NCBI GenBank assembly: GCA_964034945.1
Contig: OZ035961.1
Coordinates: 62,554,244-62,618,243, forward strand
DNA length: 64,000 nt
Direction: 5' to 3'
From: Chrysopilus asiliformis
Lineage: Eukaryota; Arthropoda; Insecta; Diptera; Rhagionidae
Shown: positions 30,283 through 39,854 of the stretch, in pieces
Layout: the number at the start of each line of letters is the position of its first letter
How positions within the stretch are numbered: the stretch's first letter is position 1
Translations under genes and position numbers: made by a program
The notes under the pieces: generated by a model
Database searches by the model: none
What the model was told of the DNA's origin: nothing
What the model saw: only the letters and a program-made list of their open reading frames with translations

Positions 30283-30535
30283 GGAGAAACTTGAATTCTC
30301 TCCCCTCGTCCACATCCTTCGTGGTCAGGTCAGTGACATAGATCATGACTACTATGAGATCCACCATTGATTGATTCTCGAGATTGAAGCTTGATGTTTC
30401 CTTTAAGAAAATATCTTTTCCGATTCCTCATCGTTTCCATTTAAATTCAATTTCATTGTATTATTCAATTGTGGCTTTGAGAGATGTGGTACTTGAACAG
30501 AACTCGTTGCGATAGAAGTGAAAATATTCCAATAT
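30283..30535 (-). repeat. right arm of the ~250-bp diverged inverted repeat
   Basis: Inverted partner of 29044-29300. 30536-30820 beyond it is AT-rich with nothing recognised. Confidence 0.7.
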
Positions 30536-30820
30536 GACCTATAGCTCGATAATTATCAAAATAATATTAACTATTAAATAAACTTCTAGAAAGCATTTTG
30601 AAAACGTTTTTGTAATCGTTAGGGATGGGTTAAAATCTAAATCTGGCCCGTCTTTATATAAAATTGCATGAAGCTGCGATTAAAATACATTTTTAGACAC
30701 GCTTTTGCGAAAAAAAGACGAATAGTAAACTCTAGGAGGTAATAGTTAGTGCCATTGGTTGACTGCATAAAGTATTAAAAAAATCAACAAAAAACTGTAA
30801 CACAAGTAACATATAAAGAA

Positions 30821-31327
30821 CTAGCACTCCCTTCGTTGCCAGCTTAAAGTTTTTTGTATAAATTTTAGAATGCCAAAAAACCATAAATAATTTTTAAAAA
30901 AATGGGAAAAACGTTTTCCTTACATGACCTTCCGTTTTGAATTTAGAAGTTCCAACACTAGATTCGTGATAAGGAACTCTGAAAACCTCTAAAAGCCAGT
31001 TGTTGCCAGAAAAATTGGAAAAAGGACATTTGCGTTATCCTTACAGGACCTTCCGTTTCGAATTTTGAAAATCTAATACCGGATTCGTGATCAGCGACCC
31101 CAAAAACCCCAAAATGCCAATTTTTCCGGGGAAAAATGGGAAAAAGGATATTTTCTTTATCCTTACAGGACCTTCCGCTTCGAATTTTAAAAATCTAACA
31201 TAGCTAACATGCTGCTACCGCGTTAAAATATTTTGCAAAAAACCGCGTTAAAATCGGTTCAGTAGTTTTTGAGTTTTGTAATCTCAAACAGACCAACAAA
31301 CAAACAAACGTCCATTTTTATATTATA
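30821..31327 (-). mobile_element. Helitron-like element (type 2), minus strand
   Basis: The plus strand begins CTAGCACTCCCTTCGTTGCC (complement of the type-2 hairpin and CTAG end). It runs through about two and a half 120-bp units to the complement of the 5-prime microsatellite region ending in CATTTTTATATTATA. It abuts the type-1 element at 31328 with no spacer. Confidence 0.68.
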
Positions 31328-32133
31328 CTAGCTTGCATACCCATCGTTGCCGGGTTAAGTTTTTTCAAATTTTTTTTTTTATGATCTATCTTGGAGCTAA
31401 ACTTCAGGCCAATCGGCTCGGTAGTTTCCCCGCGAAAGGGTAACATGGCCCAAAAATTAAGTTTCGAAATCACTTTACCCCCTCCCCTTACTCCCCCAAC
31501 CTCTCAGGCTACTTTTTAATGGGTCGATGTTGGGGCTGGACCCCCGACGAATATCTATGCCAAATTTTAGGCCAATCGGCCCGGTAGTTTCCCCGCGAAA
31601 GAGTAACATAGAGGGGAAAACTAAGTTTCGAGATTACTTTACCCCCTCCCCTTACTCCCCCCACCGCTCGGGCTACTTTTTAATAGGTCTATGTTGGGGC
31701 TGGACCCCCGACGAACATCTATGCCAAATTTCAGGCCAATCGGTTCAGTAGTTTCCCCTCGAAAGGGTAACATAGAGGAAGAGCTAAGTTTCGAGATCAC
31801 TTTACCCCCTCCCCTTACTCCACCCACCTCTCGGGCTACATTTTAATAAGTCCGTGTTGGGGCTGGACCCCCGGCGAACATCTATGCCAAATTTCAGGCC
31901 AATCGGTTTAGTAGTTTCTCCGCGAAAGAGTAACATAGCGCAAAAATTAAGTTTCGAAATCACTTTACTCCCTCCGCTTACTCGCCCCACTCCTCGCGCT
32001 ACTTTTCCGTATGCCTATGTTGGAACCAGAACTACCACAGACACTCATGCCAAATTTCAAGACAATCGGTTCAGCCGTTTTTGCGTGAAAGAGGAACAGA
32101 CAGACACCAACTCATTTTTATATATTAGTATGA
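31328..32133 (-). mobile_element. Helitron-like element (type 1), minus strand, with 163-bp minisatellite
   Basis: The plus strand starts CTAGCTTGCATACCCATCGT plus TGCCGGG (complement of the hairpin end) and finishes TATTAGTATGA (complement of the TC start). Interior has about four units of ~163 bp keyed by GGCCAATCGG (near 31410, 31572, 31735, 31898). The single-unit copies at 7355-7750 and 57798-58207 show that unit number varies among copies. Confidence 0.75.
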
Positions 32134-32251
32134 TGATACAGAGTGTTAAAAAAATGACCTCCAGATAAAAGATCATAAAATATTTATTTCTCAACGAAAA
32201 CAATTTTTCTAAAAGGGTAAACAATGCACCACACTTCCGGGTATAACATAT

Positions 32252-32964
32252 TTAATTTGTTTCGAAGTGGCCTCCTTGTGCTTCGATACAGAGCGTCAAA
32301 CGTTTCCGGAAATTTTTGGTCGCGCCACGCAGGTCTTCCGGTGATAATCGGTCCCACTCACAGCGCAGGAATTGCTTCAGCGCCTCTAAACTTTTGTGGG
32401 GCTTAGAACAGGCTCTGGCTTCCAAAATCGACCACACACTGTAATCCATCGGATTAAGATCTGGCGAGTAGGGCGGCCATTTTTGAGATGTGATGAAATC
32501 TGGAAAATGGTCCTTGCACCACTTTTGTGCCATTATCGCCTTGTGAGCCGGAGCGGAGTCCTGCTGAAATATCCAATTTGGATCGGCGAAGTGCTGCTGG
32601 GCCCACGGAAGTACTACGGACTCAAGAATGTCACGGCGGTACACGTTCTACGTTGAACAGCTTCTCGTCGGTGAAAACGATGCGCGTCAAATCCAGAGGT
32701 GCGTGGCGGCACAGGAGTCGCTTGCATCTTTCGAGCCGCACGCGTTTGTTGTCGATGAGGAGCTGGACTTTTCGGAGGTTGTACGCGCTCTCGGATGAGC
32801 TCCCGGTTCTTAGCGGTCTTGACGGTGCGCTTTCTGCCGCTTCCTGGACGTCGACCAGCATGGCCAAGCTCCTCAAACCGTTTTATGGTCCTGACATTTG
32901 ACTTGTCGATGTCAAGCGTTCGCGCGTTGTCGCAGTAGCGATTTCTTAGCCCATATAACGTCAA
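32252..32964 (-). pseudogene. maT-like mariner transposase
   Basis: N-terminal HTH region (RNRYCDNARTLDIDKSNVRT, then RPGSGRKRT) lies at 32800-32964. The catalytic part at 32252-32644 has WIFQQDSAPAHKA (second Asp) and PPYSPDLNPMDYSVW (third Asp). I count 37 residues between these two Asp, the spacing of the DD37D maT group. The C-terminus ends CIEAQGGHFETN. A frameshift near 32630-32690 separates N and C parts, and the first catalytic Asp region (FTDEKLF) is in a third frame. Cut-and-paste TE enzyme, now inactive. Confidence 0.85.
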
Positions 32965-33127
32965 AATTTATTCCCTTTGATTCGACATCGGAAAAAAGTA
33001 TCTTAAATGTGTGGGAAAATTATGAAAAAAAAACATCTAGGTAGTATTTTTAATGGAGAATGGAACAGAAATGTGAAAAAATTCCAAACTTGAAAAACTT
33101 TCGTGCTAGGACAAATTCAAATTAGAG

Positions 33128-34085
33128 TAGGGATTGCAAATTTACCGAACTTTGTCATTACCGGTAACGCGGTAAAAAAAATTAAAATTACCGGTAAACC
33201 GGTAATTACCGGTAAATTAAACATTTTCTAAAATTATTAGGAAATGCACAATATTATATGATAGAGAGGGTAAAAAATAAGAAATAATGTGTAATTGAAA
33301 GTATCCTTTATTTGTCTTCAGAAAACTAAAATATAAAACGCAATATAATATAATAATATTAAGAATAATAAACCAAAATTCTCACCACTTTATAAACTTT
33401 TTTTTGCACAGAAATATATATTACTTACTGTACTTATGCTAAGAACATGTAAGATTTCATAGCTTACTAAAACAACAATTTGTTTGAAATTTTAAACTGC
33501 ACTGAGAGAACAGAAATCTATATTTTGAGAGCCAATCACTAGTGTTAAATTCTGATATAGGGCTTTCCATATAGTGGAAAGACAAATGAGCGAAAAGCTT
33601 TTGAAAAAATTTCTCTCAATATCTTTTCTCTCAGAAACTTTTCAATAGCGCCTAAAGTTCAAGCGAGATAGAAACCATTCATGTTTAGTCTCGCTTTGTT
33701 TAATCTTATAATACGTAAAAAAATATTTATAATATATAAATAACTGTAAAAAGTAAAAAACGCTACCGGGAAATTGGAAAACTTTTGCTCATACTTTGAG
33801 TTTGAAGTCTACTCACCAACGCATATAAAATTTTTTTTTTCACTAGTAATAATCATCCACATTAATATATTGACTTTAAATTTGGTTGAGTTAAAAGAAA
33901 ACACTTTTAAATAAGTATAACATTTAATGTATTCATAACAAGAGTAGTTTCACGCCTCACTATAAAAATAATGTTTTTACCGAATTTACCGGTAATGAGC
34001 TGTAAAATTACCGGTAAAAAAACTATGCATTTTCAGCCGATTTACCGGTAACCGGTAAACCGGTTTACCGGTATTGCAATCCCTA
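33128..34085. mobile_element. hAT element H3 (ACCGGTAA-iterated ends)
   Basis: 958 bp. Inverted ends TAGGGATTGCAAATTTACCG / TAGGGATTGCAATACCGG (right complemented). Perfect 8-bp target duplications AATTAGAG at 33120-33127 and 34086-34093. Both termini carry repeated TTACCGGTAA palindromes. No transposase frame seen. Inserted near the right end of the maT mariner. Confidence 0.9.
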
Positions 34086-34117
34086 AATTAGAGGTCGCTT
34101 TTTTGGAACACCTTGTA

Positions 34118-35236
34118 GATTGTTTGTACATCAGTTCACTAGAGTTAGCGAGCGGCAACCAAGATTTCAAAGATTTCGGATTTTTTAAATGAATGAATAG
34201 TTAAAGGAAATATTCAGTTATTATTCACTGTTTATATGAATTATGTTTTTATTTTTTTAAGCTATGTAATTTTTTTCAGATTTATATCATGTTAATGTAC
34301 TGTTTAGATCTAAACACCTTTTTATATGAGCTTAAGGTGCATACAATCCCGAGTCTACTATACTTTCGAATTGCTGCTTTCTTCTTTCACAGCTTGAAAC
34401 ATAACGAAAAACACAATTTGGGTCTATGAAATTACACAATAAAATAAAAAACAATATAAATTCGGTTAAAAATTGAAAAAAACTTACTTACAGCAGAGTG
34501 TTTTTTTCATCCACAGCAAAAGATTTTGAAACACGATAATTTTAGAGAGGATTGAAATTTTGCGTCAATTCATTTTTCGTGAAAAGACTAACTCTTGAAC
34601 GCGAAAAACCGGATTATGTTTTCCCTCCTTTCCCACACAAATGAAATAGTTGTTTGTGTATTATTTTGAAAAAGGTGTATTGTACTAAAATTTTGTTTTC
34701 TTCGCCACTTGTTTGGCAGAGAGGGGTAGGAGTGGTTCAACTTCCCACTTCTGACGGAGTTCAATTTTTGATAATAAAGCTATGTTTTCATGTATTTTTA
34801 AATTTATAAAGTTTTTTCAAGTAGTTTCCATCGCCCACCGAATCGCGAAAACGGGTTTGAAATCGCTTTAGTGAATCAAAAGTTATAATAAAAGTATTTT
34901 TCTTTCAATAATTACGGCCTACAGGTGAAATTGGAATACTTGCTTTATTTTGTTTCTTGTAAATTTTCAAACTTAATGTTACTACGTCCTCTTTGTAAAA
35001 AAATATTATCTTTGCTCTTTATTTAATAAAATAATACAGACATATTTTTAAATGGTAGAAATGTATTAATACAAAATATGAAAAAACGTAATTGACAAAA
35101 TAATATCAAAGTTTTACTATAGGTTCTATTAAATATATTTATTTTTAAATTAAAATATTTTACTAAATATATTTATTTTTAAATAAAAGGTTTTACTGTT
35201 GATGTTTAGTGACAGTTTTATCTATTGATGATATTT
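34118..35236. other. AT-rich stretch with a diverged Helentron-like block
   Basis: 34540-34800 resembles the middle of the Helentron-like repeat in a highly diverged form (GATTGAAATTTTGCGTCAATTC, TTTTTCGTGAAAAGACTAA). Otherwise AT-rich with small tandem patches (35100-35200). No gene recognised. Confidence 0.4.
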
Positions 35237-35310
35237 ATTATTATGTTTTTCGCAGGCTTCTCGGTCAGTGGATTGGAGTGAAATAAAAAAAAATATTTTT
35301 TATTCTCAAT

Positions 35311-35350
35311 TCCCAACGTTTCGGTTTTATTTTAAACCATCTTCAGGGGA
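35311..35350 (-). ncRNA. hammerhead-like core, Penelope-like element B (minus copy)
   Basis: Complement reads CUGAAGA, a stem with GGUUU pairing AAACC around an A-rich loop, then GAAAC. Same motif as 38659-38695. Third box not assigned. Confidence 0.5.
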
Positions 35351-35750
35351 AAAAACTACAAAAAAAATCCTTTTTAAATGTTCATTATTTTACAAAATAT
35401 TGACTAGTCAAAACTTACATGAGTTTAAATGAACTATGGGCGAGTATTTATGTTTACGTGTAGATTGTTTTAGCAAATTTTCATCTTGTCAAGAAGTTAT
35501 TGTCAAGAAGTTAAAAAAATAAATAATTAAACAAATAAATAAAAAAATAAATAACATAAAAAACGGATGGTTCTACGAATACTGTACGGAAAAAATATTT
35601 GACTAGTCGTTTGAAGTTTAGTTAGTAGGAAGTACGATAACGGTTATTTTTAACGTTTTCTTTTTAAAGTTTTGGTTTTTTAGCTTTTGGTTCGTTGTGT
35701 TGGGATTTTGATTTTCTTTTTCTTTTTTGTGTGTTGTCTAGTAAGGCACA

Positions 35751-36100
35751 CTACACAGCAGCAATTTCGTCTGTGTCACGTTTGATGTTGTATGTATCTT
35801 CAGTGTAAATATGTAGCATTTCTATTGTTAAACGTTTGTTGTAATGATTTTCTGTTTGTAATATTTTTGTGTTATCAAAATCTGGTTCATGTCCTAATTT
35901 TGTACAATGTTCTACAAGGGCTGTTTGTGGTATAGATGTGTCTAGGTTGTTTATTTTTCTCTTGAGGTCATTTTTGTGGTTGTTTAATCTTTTTTCGACG
36001 TGTTGTTTTGTCTGTCCCACATAATTTAAGTTGCAATTTTCATGGTTTTTACTGTCACCTTTGCATGGTATTTTGTATATTACATGTGTTTTTTTGTTTT
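35751..36100 (-). pseudogene. GIY-YIG endonuclease, Penelope-like element B (minus copy)
   Basis: Minus strand gives KKTHVIYKIPCKGDSKNHEN then CNLNYVGQTKQHVEKRL and ALVEHC, the GIY-YIG type nuclease of Penelope elements (VIYKIP...NYVGQT...R...H). It differs from the plus copy at few residues. A stop arises before ...VYCALL. The N-terminal linker continues at 36662-36800 after Helentron-like copy I. Confidence 0.85.
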
Positions 36101-36661
36101 TATACCCGTATGGTGAAACCAAAGGGTATATTAACTCTGCCTTACTGTTTGTAACGCCAAAATCCCGTCATCACACATAAAAATGAATTACACCAGTGTG
36201 TTTAGAATGATAAAAAAAAGTTGAATTTTGCATGTCCGTCCGTCCGCCTGTCTGTCTGTCCGTCTGTCTGTCTGTCTGTGGGCCGGATTGCGGGTGCACG
36301 GATTGAGCTAGAGACTTGAAATTTTGCGCAGATTCGTTTTTCGTAAAATGTGAGGCTAAGTTCGTTAATGGGCAAAAATGGACCATTAGGGGGGGTACCC
36401 CCCATACGAACGAAAACGTTTTTGCGAATATCTCAAAAACGGTGCATCTTATCAAAAAAGTGCAAGAACAAAAGTTATTTAGGATATGATTCTATATAAA
36501 ACTCCCATAAGTCAAAATCCGATTTGAATAAATTTTAAAAAATCTTATTGGAAAGTTTGACTTCAAAGTGGAATTTTGGTACAACTGTTCGAATTTTGAT
36601 ACGAATATCACCATACGGGTCTCCAATGATTGCCATATTGGCAATTATAGCTTTTGTTATG
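36101..36661 (+). mobile_element. Helentron-like repeat (HINE), copy I
   Basis: Full-length copy inserted in the Penelope linker. The uninterrupted sequence is available from the inverted copy (near 37905-37915). Comparison shows only about three T residues are repeated around it, so the element has either a very short TTT duplication or none, with T residues at its own ends. Confidence 0.8.
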
Positions 36662-36862
36662 TTTGGGTATAGGGTCTTTGAGTTTGTTGAAAATGGTGCG
36701 GAGGGTAGTTTTAGTTTTGAAAGCTAAATTTAAATTCGGTGCTTGTTTTTTAATTACTTTTACTATTTTGTCAGTTACACCACCAGTATAAGTCAAACTT
36801 CGGTAGATTTTTTCATTTTTATTTTGGTTATTGTGTTGTTGTGATGGTTTTTTGGATTGTCC
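36662..36862 (-). pseudogene. Penelope-like element B: RT-endonuclease linker (minus copy)
   Basis: Reads KIYRSLTYTGGVTDKIVKVI and LNLAFKTKTTLRTIFNKLKD, matching 37742-37900 on the other strand. The end at 36862 is the head-to-head junction. Confidence 0.8.
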
Positions 36863-37585
36863 CTAGTTGCAACTATCAATACACCAGGAGCTTATTTATC
36901 GAAAATGATGGCACACATTTTAAACAACCTCCTCACAACAGATAACTATAACATTAAAAACTCCATTGAATTCAAAAACAAAATAACCCAAACAACAATA
37001 GACTCAACAGATACAATGGTTAGCTTTGACATTGTTTCGTTGTTTACAAACATTCCAACCAATCTTGCAATTAAAGTAATTATGGAAAAATGGGAAACAC
37101 TTAAAAATAAAACCCAAATCCCAAAACAACTTTTCTTCGGAATACTCAAACTTTGCCTACTTGATATAAATTACTTTACATACAATAACACACATTACAA
37201 ACAAAAAAATGGGATGCCAATGGGAAACCCTCTATCCTCCATCATCGCAGACATAATAACTAAAGAACTATTAGATCAGACAGTACCCAATTTACCATAC
37301 GTTCCCAAAATCTTCGTAAAATACGTAGATGACATATTCGCCATTATCCCCAGTTCTGAAATAGAGAATACATTACAATCACTAAATAGTTTTCACCCAA
37401 ACCTTCAATTTACACATGAAATAGAAGTTGACCATAAATTATCATACCTTAACGTATTAAATATAAGAAACGGAGACAAAATTGACACAAACTGGTTCTC
37501 TAAACCCATATCCTCCAACCGGGTACTAAATTTTCACTCAAACCACCCATATTTTCAGAAAACAAATACAGGAAAAAACAGTTAA
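36857..37585 (+). pseudogene. Penelope-like reverse transcriptase (plus copy)
   Basis: 242 residues, 5-prime truncated at ATINTPGAYLSKMMAHIL. RT motifs are SFDIVSLFTNIP (motif A, first Asp), NGMPMGNPLSSIIADI (motif B) and KIFVKYVDDIFAIIPS (motif C, YVDD) near residue 165. LSYLNVLNIR follows. The frame breaks near 37562, after PYF, and resumes as KYRKKQLIDTSFLLSSKKF, so RT and endonuclease were one ORF before a frameshift. The truncated start means the fingers and N-terminal domain are missing. Confidence 0.87.
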
Positions 37586-37641
37586 TAGACACAAGTTTTT
37601 TACTTAGCTCCAAAAAATTCCAGAGCGCAAATAAAACCAAA

Positions 37642-38340
37642 TTGAAAAACATCCTTATACAAAACAATTTCCCAAAAAATATTATAAATAAATTAATAAC
37701 CATGGGACAATCCAAAAAACCATCACAACAACACAATAACCAAAATAAAAATGAAAAAATCTACCGAAGTTTGACTTATACTGGTGGTGTAACTGACAAA
37801 ATAGTAAAAGTAATTAAAAAACATGCACCGAATTTAAATTTAGTTTTCAAAACTAAAACTACCCTCCCCATCATTTTCAACAAACTCAAAGACCCTATAC
37901 CTAAAAACAAAAAAACACATGTAATATACAAAATACCATGCAAAGGTGACAGTAAAAACCATGAAAATTGCAACTTAAATTATGTGGGACAGACAAAACA
38001 ACACGTCGAAAAAAGATTAAACAACCACAAAAATGACCTCAAGAGAAAAATAAACAACCTAGACACATCTATACCACAAACAGCCCTTGTAGAACATTGT
38101 ACAAAATTAGGACATGAACCAGATTTTGATAACACAAAAATATTACAAACAGAAAATCATTACAACAAACGTTTAACAATAGAAATGCTACATATTTACA
38201 CTAAAGATACATACAACATCAAACGTGACACAGACGAAATTGCTGCTGTGTATTGTGCCTTACTAGACAACACACAAAAAAGAAAAAGAAAATCAAAATC
38301 CCAACACAACGAACCAAAAGCTATAAAACCAAAACTTTAA
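37642..38340 (+). CDS. Penelope-like GIY-YIG endonuclease region (plus copy)
   Basis: 232 residues. The linker (GQSKKPSQQHNNQNKNEKIY) is followed by KKTHVIYKIPCKGDSKNHEN, CNLNYVGQTKQHVEKRLNNH and TALVEHCTKLGH. These supply the GIY-YIG-type motifs and the Arg and His expected of the nuclease. The C-terminus after VYCALL is a basic tail (KKRKRKSKSQHNEPKAIKPK). The domain makes the nick that primes insertion and is appended to RT in Penelope elements. It is complete to its natural stop. Confidence 0.86.
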   Translation: MKNILIQNNFPKNIINKLITMGQSKKPSQQHNNQNKNEKIYRSLTYTGGVTDKIVKVIKKHAPNLNLVFKTKTTLPIIFNKLKDPIPKNKKTHVIYKIPCKGDSKNHENCNLNYVGQTKQHVEKRLNNHKNDLKRKINNLDTSIPQTALVEHCTKLGHEPDFDNTKILQTENHYNKRLTIEMLHIYTKDTYNIKRDTDEIAAVYCALLDNTQKRKRKSKSQHNEPKAIKPKL

Positions 38341-38654
38341 AAAGAAAACGTTAAAAATAACCGTTATCGTACTTCCTACTAACTAAACTTCAAACGACTA
38401 GTCAAATATTTTTTCCGTACAGTATTCGTAGAACCATCCGTTTTTTATGTTATTTATTTTTTTATTTATTTGTTTAATTATTTATTTTTTTAACTTCTTG
38501 ACAATAACTTCTTGACAAGATGAAAATTTGCTAAAACAATCTACACGTAAACATAAATACTCGCCCATAGTTCATTTAAACTCATGTAAGTTTTGACTAG
38601 TCAATATTTTGTAAAATAATGAACATTTAAAAAGGATTTTTTTTTGTAGTTTTT

Positions 38655-38700
38655 TCCCCTGAAGATGGTTTAAAATAAAACCGAAACGTTGGGAATTGAG
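38655..38700 (+). ncRNA. hammerhead-like core, Penelope-like element B (plus copy)
   Basis: CCCCUGAAGAUGGUUU, an A/U loop, AAACCGAAACGUUGGG: CUGANGA box, stem II of GGUUU/AAACC, and GAAA box in the right order and spacing. It lies in the 3-prime UTR about 320 bases after the endonuclease stop, where Penelope pseudo-LTRs carry hammerheads. Stem I/III pairing and the cleavage residue are not established. Confidence 0.55.
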
Positions 38701-38863
38701 AATAAAAAATAAATTTTTTTATTTCACTCCAATCCACTGACCGAGAAGCCTGCGAAAAACATAATAATAAAAGGTTTTACTCTACATATATTTACTACCT
38801 TGCAAGTACCCAGCGTTGCTCGGATAGTCATAAACTTTTGAATATGAAAACAATCTTTCTGTA

Positions 38864-39160
38864 CTACTTCCTTTTCCAAATCTTACATCTTGGACTGTAT
38901 CCACTAGATCTCAATGATATAATGCTTAATTTTTTACGGACAGATATTTCGTCGAGGCACGGGTTTTCATTAAATGTTTTGAATAGTTTTTTATATTTTG
39001 TTTTCAAAACATTTAACTGTATCTTATAATAATCGAAATTTTGAATATTTTTTACAAAAGAAGAGCAGCAGTCAGCAATAGAAATGGATGAACTTCTAGA
39101 AGAAAGTTCAGTTAAATCTATTTGATTGTGTTCATCTTGCTCTTCAGTACCACAATGCAA
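38864..39160 (-). pseudogene. unrecognised minus-strand coding remnant
   Basis: 98-residue frame (ends RSSGYSPRCKIWKRK) that seems to continue upstream to about 39350 in other frames. There CRCCIGVEENLKEIVLKLNY, NFPPSDSINGQIWQENCQF and RLRICNAN suggest a small zinc-binding domain of ZAD-like look. I do not recognise the family. It could be a transposon-borne DNA-binding protein or a dead host gene fragment. Confidence 0.35.
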
Positions 39161-39469
39161 CGAATTGTTGGTACCAACAATTTGCGTTGCAAATTCTCAA
39201 TCTAGAATTGTCTTTATCATCCTTAAATTGACAATTTTCTTGCCAAATTTGTCCATTAATGGAATCACTTGGGGGAAATTTAAATAGTTTAATTTCAAGA
39301 CAATCTCTTTTAGATTTTCTTCAACCCCAATGCAACATCTACACTCTGAATTCAATAAATTTTTGGGACCATTATTAAATTTTCTCGTGCGTTCCCTACT
39401 GAAATATCAAAAATCATTAATTAAACGATGACATATGATTCCACAAAGAATGCTAGAGTTAGAGGAAAA

Positions 39470-39854
39470 TTTCCCTAGAGACGTGAAAACACTCATGAAT
39501 ATCTCTACCGTAGACTTATACAACTCCGAGTAGGACGGTCCCAAGCCCAGTTGGAAAAGGAGGAGGGTAGCTGCGGGGTGAGCCAGTTCAGGCTAGATCC
39601 TGACTGTTTTGCTGGATAGACTTTATGTCGAGACAGTAGACCAAGATTCCCACTGGTGGACTTATTAAGTTCCTTTGGGACTCAACAGGGTGTGCAGCGT
39701 AAAAACATTAAGGAGCTAGTCCCTTCCAAGTAAGGTTGGCGCAGGGCTAATAACTTTGTCCGTAAAAAACTACTATCAGGAAAGGCGACAATAGCCTCGG
39801 AACTGGACTGGATCTACGGCAACGACCTAGGCAACGAACAAAGAATAATGATTT
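39470..39854 (+). other. probable LINE-3 5-prime UTR
   Basis: Relatively GC-rich, non-coding and directly upstream of the LINE-3 endonuclease frame, so read as its leader. No promoter motif identified. Confidence 0.4.

Larger units (their letters stand above)
32139..34115 (-). mobile_element. mariner element of the maT (DD37D) type, interrupted by hAT H3
   Basis: Ends CAGAGTGTTAAAAAAATGAC and, complemented from the right, CAAGGTGTTCCAAAAAAGCG. TA at 32137-32138 and 34116-34117. Excluding the hAT insertion the element is about 1.0 kb, normal for mariners. Transposase is on the minus strand. It is inserted just beyond the 5-prime tip of the Helitron at 31328-32133. Confidence 0.8.
35237..36862 (-). 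mobile_element. Penelope-like element B, minus-strand partial copy
   Basis: Inverted partner of 36863-38775, sharing the 3-prime UTR, hammerhead-like motif and endonuclease frame almost base for base. Truncated at GQSKKPSQQ in the linker between RT and endonuclease, where it meets the plus-strand copy head to head. Interrupted by Helentron-like copy I. Inverted or tandem partial copies are the usual outcome of Penelope insertion. Confidence 0.85.
36863..38775 (+). mobile_element. Penelope-like element B, plus-strand copy
   Basis: Contains truncated RT, GIY-YIG endonuclease and 3-prime UTR. Its end (AGAAGCCTGCGAAAAACATAA) matches the complement of the left arm at about 35240-35262. TAAAAGGTTTTACT occurs on both outer flanks (about 35186 and 38767), possibly the target duplication, although about 38 extra bases separate it from the left arm. 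Confidence 0.85.

Noticed and set aside
36101..36661. Helentron-like repeat as a SINE or LTR element
   Set aside because: No RNA polymerase III promoter boxes, no poly-A or LINE-like tail, no LTR ends; subterminal inverted repeats and a terminal hairpin fit better with rolling-circle type elements.
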